From: Sipunculus nudus
Lineage: Eukaryota > Annelida > Sipuncula > Golfingiida > Sipunculidae
Reading direction: 5' to 3'
Length of the DNA stretch: 64,000 nucleotides
Assembly (NCBI GenBank): GCA_026874595.1
Contig: CM049311.1
Span: forward strand, 34,637,176-34,701,175
The notes under the pieces were generated by a model. It saw nothing but the letters and a program-made list of their open reading frames with translations. It was not told where the DNA came from and searched no databases. Shown one piece after another: positions 13,452 through 31,330 of this stretch. The position numbers and the translations under genes are program-made. Positions within the stretch are counted from its first letter, which is position 1; each line of letters opens with the position of its first letter.

Positions 13452-15691
13452 TTAGCTTTAAAATTATAAAATAAATCAGGATGAACAATCGCATTACACA
13501 ATTTAAGTTATTTGAATGCACTTCATAATCTTAAATTCAATATTATATAACTCCTGTGTATAATTTTATGTACAAATTTGATTACTTCATTCTGTAGCTG
13601 AGGAGTGAGGACAGCTTTACCACAGTTCTTACGAAACAGTTCCGCAGAACCAACAAATGAAGTCCGACTCACTGTATATAATGATCTTGTATAAATACTC
13701 CGCTATACGGTTGGGCACTCCCATCATATAAATGGTTTACTGAAACCATAGTATGTTAATTATAATTAAAAGATATGATTATATATATATGTATAAAGAT
13801 TGCACAACCTACATCACAAGGTTGGTTTATGTATTCTATTATATAACAGCTTTGATACACTTAGGTGTAAACTAGGTCTCTGTTACATTTACTAGTTCAT
13901 GTAGCTGACCTGAGTACTTAAAGGCAATAAGCCGTACTCTGCCACAGTTCATGTCAGCAAATATGTATGTAATCTGTGTTATATTCAAAGTGTAATAGAA
14001 AGCAATCGGAATAAGTACCCGGGGTGATGCCAGGAGCACCCGATATATAATGGTGGTGCGTCGAACATTAAACAGACCTAAGAGTATAAGACACTCATCA
14101 AAGTAACACATATAACGGAGAAATAAAATTCCTATTACATATGTTTTATTAGAGCCATAATAGAAGATGAGCTCCGTTAAGCCTGAGACCCAGGTGGGGG
14201 GGGGGGGGGGGATTTGCAGACAGTTGAGGCACGTGTCCCGTCCCGAACTCTTAATTCAAGGAGGGGGTGGGGTGCATTTCTTAGCAAGAACCGAGACATA
14301 AAGGGGGAAAAGGATATATTATATAAATATTGTCCCGAAAAATTGTAAAAGGCTAATCTATTTGATACCGGGCATATATATACGTTTAATTATCTTGAGT
14401 ACGTTTTTGCAATTTCGTACACCTAAGTCGCCAAATCATGTGATTTCCTATATATCTAGACTTCTTTCCCATGACGTCACGCCTTGCGTATTTATGTATA
14501 CGTATATAAGAGTAAATACTTTAGGGTAAATGTTGTACCAGCTCAGTCAAGCTGATGAAAAAAAAATGGTTTTTTTTTCAAGAATGATTTTATATTGAAT
14601 GATTTAAAATTCTGAAGTTGAGTTTTTTTGTATTAAATTCTAATAAAAGAAGGTTACTTGCTTGGATTTATTTTAAAGACTTTTTCCAGGCTACAATTTT
14701 TAATGCGGGGGTGACGCAATTCCTGGCACATATGTTATGTACAATTATTGCGAAAGAGTAGCTTTAAAAATCAATAACAACCAGGTGTGTCGACCCCCCA
14801 GGTCGGAAGCCTGAATCACCTCTCCGCAGATATGATTTATGCCCATGCAGCACTGAAAGCGCGGCATGATAACGCAATGGTGCGAGCTGCCAGTTACGTC
14901 ATCATTAAAATCCGTAATTATACAAACAAAGGATAAAGGTCCCCTCCATGAGGCGCGAATATTGACTTGATTCTGATGGCCGATGGCTAAATTAGACAAA
15001 TGATATGTAGGCTAAATATTGAATACTTCTCACCTCCAGATGGCGACATTGATATATACATAGCGGTTTATCTATACTGTGCATCTTACATTGCTAAGGA
15101 GCCAAATGCACAGGGAATATGGTGTACGTCAAAACATGTACATTGATAAATTATATTAAACACGTGATCTAGCCACGTGACCCAATAATAATATAAAATA
15201 TAATACTTGACTTATAATTTAATAATAAATCAGAGTGAGATAGGAGAAAGGTTAATATAGTATAAGAATATAAAGATGCAAAAAAGATTGTTAACCTTAT
15301 ATGTAACAATAACATTTTCGATGGAACTAGCGGATATATATATATATATATATATACGTATAAATGTATAATGGTCTTGCACTCTTTTAATGTAATGAGG
15401 GGTTCACCTAAGCTTGCATTGTTAGTGTGAGTTTTAATGTCTTTGATTTGTATTGTAATGTACAATATTTGCTGCACAATCGTCCCTGCATTCCCATTGG
15501 TAATATACTAACTGCTTTATAATTCGTGCTTGTATTAAAACCAATAATGATACCAAAGATACAAAAAGTGAACATGCATTATTTCACAAAGACGATTGAT
15601 TATGTTTTTTTCGACTTCTGTGTAAACTGAATATATGTATTAATTGTCTACAGAAGAAATTGTGCATTAATAAAATATGAAGTATAAATTA
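13452..15691. other. Intergenic, nothing recognised
   Basis: No supported gene. It holds a 16-base G tract at 14196-14211 and a (TA)n at about 15334-15355. Confidence 0.5.
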
Positions 15692-15882
15692 CACTGGCGG
15701 AACCGAGGAGTTAGGGGGGGGGGTTCCAAAACGTCCGGGCCCCCTTTTTTTAGCCGCAATTAACATCCTTTTTTAGGGTTTTAAGCAAATTTTTCCATCC
15801 TAAACCCCCTCCCTTTCTGGAACAGGGAACCTTTTTTTCCTGGGGAAGACACTCGCTTTTCCAAAATCCTGAATCCACCCTT
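15692..15882. mobile_element. Possible hAT-like MITE of the CAGTGGCGGATCC type
   Basis: Left end CACTGGCGGAACC followed by a 10-base G run. The right end, near 15868-15882, reads ATCCTGAATCCACCC, roughly the inverse. The pattern matches the CAGTGGCGGATCCAG end seen at 36133 and the CTGTATCCGCCACTG end at 44094. Ends are diverged, so the exact limits are approximate. Confidence 0.45.
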
Positions 15883-16549
15883 AATTATTCATTAAAAATC
15901 ATGATCCCGTCTGCTTTTCACTCATATCACACGTTTAGGGTGAATTTAGGAAGATTTGCACTTAGATTCCCGTAGATTCCTCACACGCTAAGATCTGCAT
16001 TGATTTTTATATCATTTAAAGTGACACCTTCGGATATTTTATCAATATCATTTTGTCTGAGAAATAAATGATTCATTTAAGGGTAAAACATAGTAATGTA
16101 ATCGAGTTTCCCATTTCAAAAGTATACTCATTATTATTAATAAATAATCAATGAAGCCATGAATATATCATAGATATATAATAATTCAGTTTAGAAATTT
16201 TTCAAAGTTAAAATGCAATTATACATGGAATACTCATATTAAATCACCATACAAAAACGCATGGGAGCGTGATGAAACTCGTGACATACGTCACACGGTC
16301 TCACACCATATCTAGGCCTATATAATAACTGCTATCCCGCTTCTAAACATCCGTCTACATTTATAATATAACATGCATGTTTTTATGATCATCCGTACCA
16401 CCAAAATGTTACATAACATCTGAGAAAGTCACTTGGTGCATTCAGATCTAATTACAGGATATGGCAGGGTCAGGCGACATGCAAAGGGACAAATTCTGAG
16501 TAAAGTGTGTCAGATCGGCAGCTGCTGCCACCTCGTGGTGATTGTATAA

Positions 16550-16624
16550 GTATTGTGACGTCACGTGTCATATGACTGACGGTCATATGACCTGGAATCC
16601 CGTGACCCACTCACTGTTTATTGT
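16550..16624 (+). promoter_or_regulatory. Putative cathepsin L promoter with E-box and CRE cluster
   Basis: Within about 40 bp there is a perfect CRE (TGACGTCA, 16556-16563) overlapping GTCACGTGTC (16560-16569), and two identical palindromes GTCATATGAC at 16567-16576 and 16582-16591. GTCACGTGTC differs at one base from the CLEAR element GTCACGTGAC bound by TFEB/TFE3/MITF at lysosomal genes. It lies just upstream of a candidate first exon that ends in a good donor. Its assignment to cathepsin L rests on position and strand. Confidence 0.5.
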
Positions 16625-16692
16625 ACATAAAGCCAGACCGGCAACAAGGGCGCCCAGTAAGCAACAGAACATCGAAGAAGGAACACATATCG
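16625..16692 (+). other. Candidate 5' UTR exon of the cathepsin L gene
   Basis: The first coding exon at 21405 begins at an acceptor (TTTTATTTCAG), so an upstream noncoding exon must exist. This short non-AT-rich stretch lies next to the promoter-like cluster and ends at 16692 in the strong donor GTGAGT. The transcription start is approximate. Confidence 0.45.
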
Positions 16693-17033
16693 GTGAGTGA
16701 CCAATATGTACATGTATTGACGATCAGTTATTATATTCAGCTAATCAATATTATTTTAGCTTTATATGGTACCCTAATCGAAATCCATAAGGCGATAACT
16801 TTAAATTGTCTTGCAGTTTTTGTCAGGTTGTGCCCTGTGGGGAACCCAACATCGTCACGTCACCAGCAGCAATACATTTTTGTATCATTTTGAGTTTTTT
16901 TTCCTACCGTTGTTTGCGTACTGCCTTTTGGGTTTTCACGGCATAAGCTATCTGGCTGAATTGCAGGAAAAGCGACATTGAAATTTTACTTTTCTGTTCT
17001 GCGAGTTTTTGTTTCTGAGAATTCATGTTGAGC

Positions 17034-17119
17034 TTGCCTTGGTGCAAGGCTGAGAATTACACACCAGGTGACCCGGGCTCCATACTCAAAATCTCATTTC
17101 AGTTATGAACCCCTAACAA
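17034..17119 (+). mobile_element. 86-bp deletion copy of an unclassified element with 9-bp target duplication
   Basis: Starts TTGCCTTGGTGCAAGGC and ends GAACCCCTAACAA, flanked by the exact 9-bp direct repeat ATGTTGAGC at 17025-17033 and 17120-17128. Its first 55 bases are identical to the inverted end of the 842-bp element at 40735-41576, and its last 31 bases differ from that element's other end at one position. It is therefore the same element with about 756 bp of interior missing. Confidence 0.85.
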
Positions 17120-19645
17120 ATGTTGAGCTAGGTATGACTCATCACGTTGCTCGATCCGTTATTGAACCCTCCGTGTCTGTCACTGAGTTTAAAGTTATAT
17201 AACGTAACTCATACATTCAGAAGTTATGCGTTTCTGCGTAATAAAATTCTCCCTCAAGGCATGTATCAGTTGGGACGAATACTGTAATATTACCACTACT
17301 ATAATACAAGTAAAACTTAAAGAAAGGGGTCCCTTGCACTAACATAAGTTTGGTCCACGGAACAGTTTTACCAAAATAGTGAGGAAAGCTACATTATTAT
17401 TAACATTATATAGTACATATTTAAAACTACTGAACTTAACTCTGAAGCAGGGATATAATACTGAGTAAATGCAGGCCAAAACTATTGAGTGCAGCTTGCA
17501 TTGATGAAAACTAAAATGTCAAAAATTAAAATGACACAATGCAAGTGTAGTAATTAGCAAGTCAAATTTTTCAATTTATGTAATACTAATAAATATTTGT
17601 CACAAGTCTGTTTTATAACTTGCACAAAGTTTTCTGATTGATCATCACTTAATCATTAAAAATACTGTGTACATTAATTCAGTGATTTACTTGGTCATGC
17701 GCATAAAAACTACTACAAGTATTGCATCCTGTTTTGACACATTTGGGTAAAATTAGATCTCATGATTAATATATTTTACTACTTACTTTTAACCAAAAAT
17801 ATAATGCTAACTTTTTACTGTGCATTTCAGTGCATGCCCCCTTTGTTGCAGCATTAATCACAGTAAATGTTACCCTTAGTTTAAAACACTGAACAAGTTT
17901 TGCATTGTTTTACATAATGGCATGACTATACTGCATATATATTCAAAAGATAATACTTGGTAATAAATTATTTAATGACAAGTGCAGGTTGTAATTTGAA
18001 GCTTACTAGGTGCTTTACACTGTGATGTCAAAAATATACTGGGCCCATATTATTTTCTCATTTATTAAATGCTTAACTACTAGTATACCTTAATGATCAA
18101 TGTCTAAGCCTTTTCCATGTTATATGTATGCACAAGTACAGATGTAAATTTTCTGTTCATAATATAATTTTGTTGCATTTATTTATCTCTAACATTGCAT
18201 TTACAGTACTGAGCCTTTCCCAAACGCCTGAAAAACCTGAAAGCACAGATAAAAATTCCCTGTTTCTTCATGTACATATTATTATTGTCAGTGCTTTTAC
18301 TTGTCAGTTATCTGCAGGTTAAGAAATGTAAACCAGGTTAAGTGGGTCACATGTTTACTTTGTAAATTGGTCTCCCTGACACACCGGCTCCACCACAATG
18401 GAACCCCTGTGCCCAGTGTATAGAACAGATCCAATCTATGATTGGTTATATAGCAATTAACACTGCTACTCTGCATTGTTCCTGTAGTGAGCTGTTACTC
18501 CCATGGACTATGATTAAGTAATGTCTTATGCTAGATTACACCAAAGACAATTGTTTGTTTATACTCGCTAATAATACAACAGGTACACCCTTTACAAACT
18601 ATTGTACTTGAAAGTTAGCAGATGAATAGTCTGTAATTTATTATTTAAATTAAATCTGTGGAATTTATTTCTTGGGGAAAACTGATAATAAAATTTCCTG
18701 TACATGTTTTTGACTGTTAAAGTATAGGACTGCATGTTTATAAGTTTTGTGTTCATGAGTATAGATTACCTCTGCTGCAACCTTACTTAAATGAGAATTT
18801 TAGACACTTCTGTCCAAAGATAGAATACATATGAGACTGATTTCTCATGGCATGAAAGCATGAGACAAGGGACACTAGCACCTTGCTTAAATCATGTTCA
18901 ATACATGAGACTTGGTATATCTGACATCAACAGTAATTGCTCACAGCTCCAATATAAATTAATGTTAATAGAGCTACCTACCACCTTTTGGACTGTCTCT
19001 ATAAAACTTTGTAAAAATCAGTAGATAATCGATTCCTACATGAAAGATATTACTAACACAGTAGCACTGCTGTGGCATGCTTTATGCTTCTGCCAAAGGT
19101 ATCACTTTTGTTATAAATTATAATAGAGAATGACATGAAAACACAATATAAGGTCTTCAGGTTACATGTCCTTAACTTGTTAGTGATGGCTTTGTTTTGA
19201 TAATATGTCAGGTGAGAGTACAAAGGTGAAAATGCTTGTCACACTAGTTACCAGTTATATATTATAAGAGGATGTAGGTGTTTTGATACACTCAACTCTG
19301 CAACACTAGGGTTCATGTTTCTGTGGAAATTTAAAATAATTATCAGGGGCTGGTGGCTGAACCTGCTAAAGCAACTCAATAGCTAACCCCCCCCCCCCCC
19401 CCACCCTTCCACACCCTCAGTAAAACGTTATTACATAAGATGATATTGGTATGTTTACTGTGAAATAATATCTGATTCCAAGTTTGTCTTGGTGGTTTGG
19501 AAATCATTTCATGTAATTGTCAGACTTCTTTGTGAAGATAATATTGTAGAGAAACATTCAGATTCTCTTACTGTTCATGCTAAGATACAGTACCAGAAAA
19601 CTGTGTGTAATGCCTGTTGGTTACATCCTACACATCTGTGTAGCA

Positions 19646-19855
19646 GAGTCAGATCCTGGATCTTAGAAGGGGGGGGGGGGGGGGCTAAGCACCCTGGCAC
19701 AAGTAAATAAATTGCCAAGAGTGCTAATAGACTTAATATTCAACTTTTGCATGCAGAAGAAGAAAGAAAACCAGACATTTTGGCTGCAAAATTATACTGC
19801 TTCTCAGACTCCTTAAAAAAAAAAGAACTGAATCCCCTCTAAATCCAGCCCTAGG
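19646..19855. mobile_element. Possible decayed hAT-like MITE with G tract
   Basis: Left part has AGATCCTGGATCTTAGAAG followed by a 16-base G tract (19669-19684). Right part reads AATCCCCTCTAAATCCAGCC, roughly the inverse (GGCTGGATTTAGAGGGG). No target duplication is clear. Confidence 0.35.
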
Positions 19856-21404
19856 GTGTTTAACATAAACAGCTGCTGAATACTATTCATTCACCCATTC
19901 TAGCTATGATTTATTGAAGTGAATCATCATAATTGGTTTTATTGCCAGTATTTTAATTGCTTTAAATGCACCATCAACATAAAGTGATTTGTAACAGCAA
20001 ATTATGTGGAATAATTTTTACAACTTACATCTCTGGTCAGGGCTGTTAAATGATTAAATGCCATCAGTATGGTATGGGTAAATATGTATTTAAAATTTAA
20101 TAGCAATCAATTTGATTAGATAATGGTTTTATAATGAGTAATGCTCTTAAATGAGCAAAGAGATTTATAACAAGGTGGTAAATGAGCAAAACAAGGAACT
20201 TTAAACCTTCCTGCATTTAAAGAATATGGCTGATAATAATAGGATTATATTTAAATAACCAAAAAACACAGGAAGTCGAGGTTTTGTTGTATGAGAGGCT
20301 TTGAAAGGGATTGGTTATAATTAAAAAGGGGTACTGTCACACAAGTATGAGTGTCCTGAGTCACATTACCATCACAGTCACATGATGTGGGTGGATCATG
20401 TGACCGGGGGTTCCAGTCAGTGAGCATGCTATCCTGTGTGTCACTTGTATCCTGGATCCTGTAGAGGTGAGATGTGTTCACATCAAGCTCCTGAAGCTAT
20501 TGATGGTTAGAACTGGTAATAAAACTAACATTTAATAATTACATTGTATTTTATTGATGGTAATCATTATCATAATTTCATAATTAATTATTATACATTA
20601 TGGGTTTGCATTAATACTAGGCTTACTGTCATATCTGTTTCAATATGCAGGGATGTTTGTAGTTGTTAGCTATAGCCAACATTCAGCAAATGGAACACTA
20701 AATTGACTTGATCACTTGACAGGGGGTTTTATTGATATGCTTAGTATATATCTACCAATAAACATGTACATGATCAAATAATTTAGTGACTTCTATTTCT
20801 CCCTCATAGTGCTCATGTGTGCAAGTCATCTGTTTCAGGGGAGTGTATATAATTTCCTCATTTCACAGTAATTTCCAACAGGAAAGATTCCAAACTGATG
20901 GCAGCGTACACCATGCTCAACTGATAAAGCACTGCAGTAAACTGCACGTCCATTAAAACCACACAAAATATTTCCCAGCAGATAAGGATTGACAGCATTG
21001 CCAAAGTGCGGCTAGATAACATGTCCATATGCTGACACCAACAGAGTCTTTGGATAGCTTTATTTGCATAAATATTATAGTGACATAGGTTACACTGAAA
21101 TCTAATATATATATCTTGTGAAGATGTGTCCATCATCTGGAATTTTATGAAAAGTCTTCTGGTTATCAGGTTTTTGTATATGTAGGGCTAGGAACAACCT
21201 AGAAGATGTAAAGACACTAGATTGAATCTGAGGTTGAATAAGATTTCGTCTTTGTATCACTTGAGTTCAGTAGGAACCTTCATTTCTAGGTTCAACACCT
21301 TTTTAAACTGTGGTTCATCCTACACCATGAAATAACATGTTTCATCAGTCCTCTCAGGCTTGACATGAGTTATTTTAGCTGATTCTTGTTTTGTTTTATT
21401 TCAG

Positions 21405-21432
21405 ATACCTTAGAATTTTCCAGACATCAGCC
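21405..21432 (+). other. 5' UTR part of cathepsin L exon 2
   Basis: Twenty-eight noncoding bases between the acceptor at 21403-21404 and the start codon at 21433. The start is chosen because it opens a signal peptide directly. Confidence 0.85.
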
Positions 21433-26789
<5,357 letters not shown>

Positions 26790-29140
26790 TGAAATGGTCA
26801 ATATTATCAGATTTACAAGGGTAAGTTCTACAGGGCTGCTATATGTTACTGGTACTCCTAACCCCTTGGCTCCTGTATTACATGCATTTAGTAATGTTTT
26901 ATCAAGGCATACTGTTTATGTTATAGATGAACACTTAAAATACACAGTCCATACATGTTTGTTAGATATGTTGATGGCCTCCCAAAAAAACAGCAGCTAG
27001 AAAAGACATTTTCAGCTTCCTTCCTGATGTAAAAACCTAATGATTTGATAATATTTGTCACACATTTTAAGATCCTATCCATAAATTTGGTTCTTTAAGC
27101 TTCCTGTACCAGAGTTAATATAAAAATATTTGTCACCTGTTTATGATCATAATACCCCATCTCTGTTTCATGTTTTCTTGGAGTTCCTTTATATGTAATA
27201 TTAAAACAGATTATTAGTTTATAGCTATTTGGTCAAAAGTGTCATTGATTTTATCATTCTAGTTCTGTTGCTTATTGACGCTAGTAACGGTAGTGTTCAC
27301 ATTTATTATTTACCTGCCTGAGACTGAGCATTTAATATTTTATATTTCAGGTATTTTGAAACTGTGATGGACAGAAGCTGCCTGTTTACAGTTTTTTTAA
27401 CAAGGGAGCTTCAATTTACTCTTAAGTCCTGGACACAAGCATTCCTACGAATGAAACTTAGGGGCCATTTCAAGTGGCCTGCCTATACAACAAACTGTTT
27501 TATCACATCCTTTGTAAAACTGGTTCCCAGTGTGTCACAGTTGAAGTTCATTTTCATTTTTCATCAATTGCAAATGTTAAATGTTTTTTATACACATTAA
27601 TCAACATCTAATGGATTTTGAAATTTTATACTTCTAAGGTTCACTGCACACCAGTGTCTTACAGGATAGAATAGTTTTTACATGTAATTGTGTTTTAATT
27701 GTTTTCCTTAGACTGTTACCCTAGATTAAGATGAAACATGGTTTTCTTGGCTTTTATTGACTGTTGCTGCTGTGTTCTTAGCTGCTGGTAGCTAAGGATA
27801 TACAGTTTTATAAGCAGTACATGGTCCTAGAACAGCACATGTTGAACCATGATATTTTTGTAAATCCTTAATTTACCAAAGAGGGTTGTGAGGGTTATAA
27901 AAAGTTAATATGGTGTTTCTGTTGCATTAATTAGTAATGATTGATGCTTTTGTGTATTATGTTTATGTTTAACAGTATTCAGAGTGTTTTGAGTTCATGG
28001 TGACGGGCCTTATTGTGTGAATCTTATATTTTTTTTGTTATAAAGTATACTTGTCTTTAAATTTAAATTCTCAATTACAGATATATTTGATATAATTTGC
28101 TGGGAAACCTGCACTGAGGTATTTTTAATAATCTGCATAATTTCACAGATCTGAACATGGAGGAATCAAAATTGTAATGGATTTTTTACTGCTTTGAATC
28201 AGAATCTTTGGACTTTGATCTGCTTTATTATTTTTTATATAAAACCACATTGTCTCATCTCAACATTTATTCAGACCTGCTTTTTTATGTTTTATGATTT
28301 CATTAAGAGAATGCAGTGAGTAACATTATAATTTTTTTTTACCTTTTTTTAAATCACACATTGTGATTTTATATCTTGAATGTGTGCATTATGTTTGGGA
28401 ATAATTAATGTAAAATTGTAGATGTCAGTAGATTATTATTCAGAAGAGATTTAAGGACACTATTGTTCTTAAACTTTATTTTGTAAAGGGGGGGGGGTCT
28501 TAGTAACATTTATTACATACCTTAAATATGTGATGATATCTTGGTGATATTTTCAAGAGAACTGCAGATATCATGTGATACTCACATGACCACTGCTGGT
28601 ATCTCTGTTTGGTCCTGCTGTGAGTACTGCATATTGATATCACTTGTGATACCTGCATGGTCCCTGCAGATATCAGTGTGATCAGTGCTGTTATCACTAG
28701 CCACATCAACATGAACACTGCTGGTATCACTAGTGATACTAATATTGCTGGTGATACATGCATGCTCGCTCCTGATATTTCTGGGGATACCCACATAAGC
28801 TCAGATGATATCACTTGTGATGATGTCTCCAGTTACTCACATGAGCAGTGATGGTATCATTGATACTGACCCTTTGAATACTTCTTTCTGATATCACTGG
28901 TCCAACCCCTATAAATATAAATGATGTCACTGGTGATATCTCTAGATTTTTATCCGTGACATTTTAGTGATTTAGGGGCATGAGCAATATACAGTCATTG
29001 ATCATAAAAAATAGCATTTTTTCAATAAGAAAGATAAATATGCAGAGAGTTTATGTATATTGATATTGTACACATGATTTTATGAGGTTGATATCAGGGA
29101 ATAATGTATAATTTAATAAATGTTCTTACAATGTGTGTTT
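26790..29140 (+). other. Cathepsin L 3' UTR with an internal intron
   Basis: Thirty-one bases after the stop codon there is a strong donor (GTAAGT at 26821), and at 27349-27350 an acceptor after TTTTATATTTCAG, so a 530-bp intron within the 3' UTR is likely. The junction lies less than 50 nt beyond the stop, so it should not trigger nonsense-mediated decay. The terminal exon would run from 27351 to a polyadenylation signal AATAAA at 29115-29120, followed by a GT-rich stretch. This gives an unusually long UTR of about 1.8 kb. Confidence 0.6.
28525..28945 (+). repeat. Degenerate GATATCACTNGTGATA-rich tandem repeat in the 3' UTR
   Basis: Variants of GATATCACTTGTGATAC, CTGCTGGTATCACTAGTGATAC and CACTGGTGATATC recur through about 420 bp at irregular intervals. 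The motif is nearly palindromic, so it reads on both strands and creates spurious open frames in both directions. The transcribed copy would offer many short stem-loops. Confidence 0.6.
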
Positions 29141-30097
29141 TTGTTGTTTTTGAAGTATGATGAATCCAGTGGGTTGATAGTTTTCACATACGTAGACATG
29201 AATGAATACACCCATGCCTGTGTATGAAATCAGCAGTCTGCTACCCAGAATATGTCCACCTGTATGTATGTGTGTGTGTCCAGACGTGATTTTGTCCTAC
29301 AGCATATCCATCTGAATGCATGTATTTGACACAAGGTGTGTCTCCACAATATCTTGGTCCTTTTAGATCATCAGAATCTAGATTCTAGTTTTCACACTGA
29401 AAAAAAAACAAATTGCATTTTACTAATTACTCTCTAGATGGCAGCAGTGTGGGGGTCTAAGATTAATTTGCCTTTCTATCAAGGGACAAATTATCAACTT
29501 TGATCACTATTACTGGGCAAGATGTTAAGTAGAGTATCTCCCCACCAATTGCAAAATTCACATGCCACTTTTGACAGAAATCCAACCAAGAGACTTTATT
29601 TTGGACAAGCCCTGTGGCATCGAGTGTTTTGTCCTTGAGAACTGATCTTTGCTTCTGTTACATAATTCTGTTTTTATCAGATATTTAAGTAGTGTTTGTA
29701 TTAATTATAAGATTCCAGTGATAGCCCAAGCTTATGAATACAAATTTGGACAGTTATGGAAACAATAGCTAAGAAAAATTTGTTGAAGGGCCAAGGTATG
29801 AAAAAGATGGTGGCAGTAATAATACACGTCTGACGTCATCTTAAGGTGAGATAATCAACTTAACTTGAGCCTTCATTTGACCTATAGATTAACTAATTAA
29901 GATCCAAGAAAAACAAACGTAACCACACGGCCAGTACACCCGTAATTTTCACATCTAGTAACGCAACGGCTCACCCCAGCACTTATTGCAGTATGTCAGG
30001 GAAGCCACTACGGACGTTTGATGGCCACGAAAACTGCACGAACACTGTAATTCAGAGTAGAGAGGTGCCCGCAATTGAGAAAAAAATTATATGATAA
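29141..30097. other. Intergenic, nothing recognised
   Basis: No supported gene or repeat. It ends with GAGAGGTGCCCGC near 30060, which resembles GTGCC motifs right of the next element and could be a remnant of an older, larger repeat. Confidence 0.45.
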
Positions 30098-30432
30098 GGC
30101 CAAAATAAAAAAAAGGTATGGTTCTCAGGCACTTTTTTTCGGGATTCAATGCGGGCGGGCGCTTTTTTTATTTTAAATTTTTTGGTATGTTTCGATAGAA
30201 ATGTCAAATGATAAAGGAAAAGCATGAAAATAAGTTTTATTTTGTTAAATAAGTAAAAGCACTATAAAACAAAGGAAATTGTATGGTTTTATCTTCTTGA
30301 AAGAAATGTCGGAGCGGTAGAAGCTCAAAATTGGAAAGTTTTTATTGTAAATCAAAATAAAAATTTTTGATGCAGGGGTTTAAAATTGATGCGGGCGGTG
30401 CCTGAGAACCATACCTTTAATTTTTTTTGGCC
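30098..30432. mobile_element. TIR-bounded MITE, about 335 bp
   Basis: The left end carries AAGGTATGGTTCTCAGGCAC and the right end its exact inverse. Including the A-rich flank and GGCC at both outer edges, the inverted repeat spans about 35 bp with roughly four differences. The interior is A/T-rich with GCGGGCGG near both ends and no coding frame. A variant end, GGTATGGTTTTCAGGCA, appears at about 38769. Confidence 0.7.
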
Positions 30433-31330
30433 TAAAAAATAGGAAATTTTCAAGGGAATGCCTGTTTCAAGGCAGTGGCCGTTAATAGGAGGTGCCTTTA
30501 GTATAGAGGTGCCGGAAAGAGAGGTTCCATTGTGTGTATATATATATTTATATATATGAATAACAGCTACGAAATTTGCAATTATGACTTTTTATGTGTT
30601 GCTGCATGAAGTATGTTATGCATGGCAACATAATACAGACTTCCATATGTGAGCTTGGTTTGCATAGCATTTTAGAAAACCTACTCCACAAGGTATCACA
30701 CTGCCAGTCTTGGTATCTTTAACACTTTCATAAATTCCGCTTTCCTCCTCGTTTTCAGGTCCTAAACGTAACTGTGCCCACCTACCTACAGCGCCCCCTA
30801 TAGGCACCTCTGGATACTAATCAAAACATCAGCATTTAATTATTTTAAACACTTTAATATGATATTGATACTGAAATATATTAACCAACCTTACCCTTGG
30901 CTCCTGCAACTAGATTTTCATTACACAGATGATGTGATGCTAATTTGTGCTGTTGCCTCTATTCCTGAAAAGAATTTCTAAAGGCATTGAAAATAAGACT
31001 ACCGGTATATAATTGTTGTGTTGATTTGGTGCACCATTTCAAGGACTGAACTGAATTCTTGTATTTTCCTATCAGGCTTGATTGTGTCTCAAATTATGCT
31101 TTTAAAGAAACACTCACTCGCGCCACAAAATTTGTTCGTTACGTCCGCAGCACAATTCATGTGCCTGACGGGCAGTTTCCACTTAACCAGCGCAACTATC
31201 GGTCAACACTGACACTGAGTATTTTTATCTAGTCTATTGACAAAACAGATATTTAGTCATATATCAGATTATAAGATAAATAAGCTGTCTTATCTTTAGC
31301 TGAGTGGTTCATGTGGAAATCTGGCTCATG
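30433..31330. other. Intergenic, nothing firmly recognised
   Basis: Contains a short (TA)n near 30537 and a minus-strand frame at 30616-30807 that is rejected below. A TATAGGGGGCGCTGTAG-like sequence (minus strand, about 30786-30802) resembles a CTCF core. Confidence 0.4.

Larger units (their letters stand above)
16693..21404 (+). other. First intron of the cathepsin L gene (inferred)
   Basis: About 4.7 kb between the candidate leader exon and the coding start. It contains the two 17-19 kb elements listed separately, a 16-base C tract at 19387-19402, and no other supported exon. Frames such as 20858-21136 (minus) have no family resemblance. Confidence 0.45.

Noticed and set aside
20858-21136. 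Minus-strand 92-residue frame in the first cathepsin L intron
   Set aside because: No domain, no splice context, ordinary intron composition.
28500-28851. Overlapping frames on both strands rich in Asp, Ile, Thr and Ser
   Set aside because: Produced by the near-palindromic tandem repeat in the cathepsin L 3' UTR.
30616-30807. Minus-strand 63-residue frame (contains GPENEEESGIYESVKDTK)
   Set aside because: Protein-like in composition, but no clear splice pair, no neighbour exon and no family recognised.
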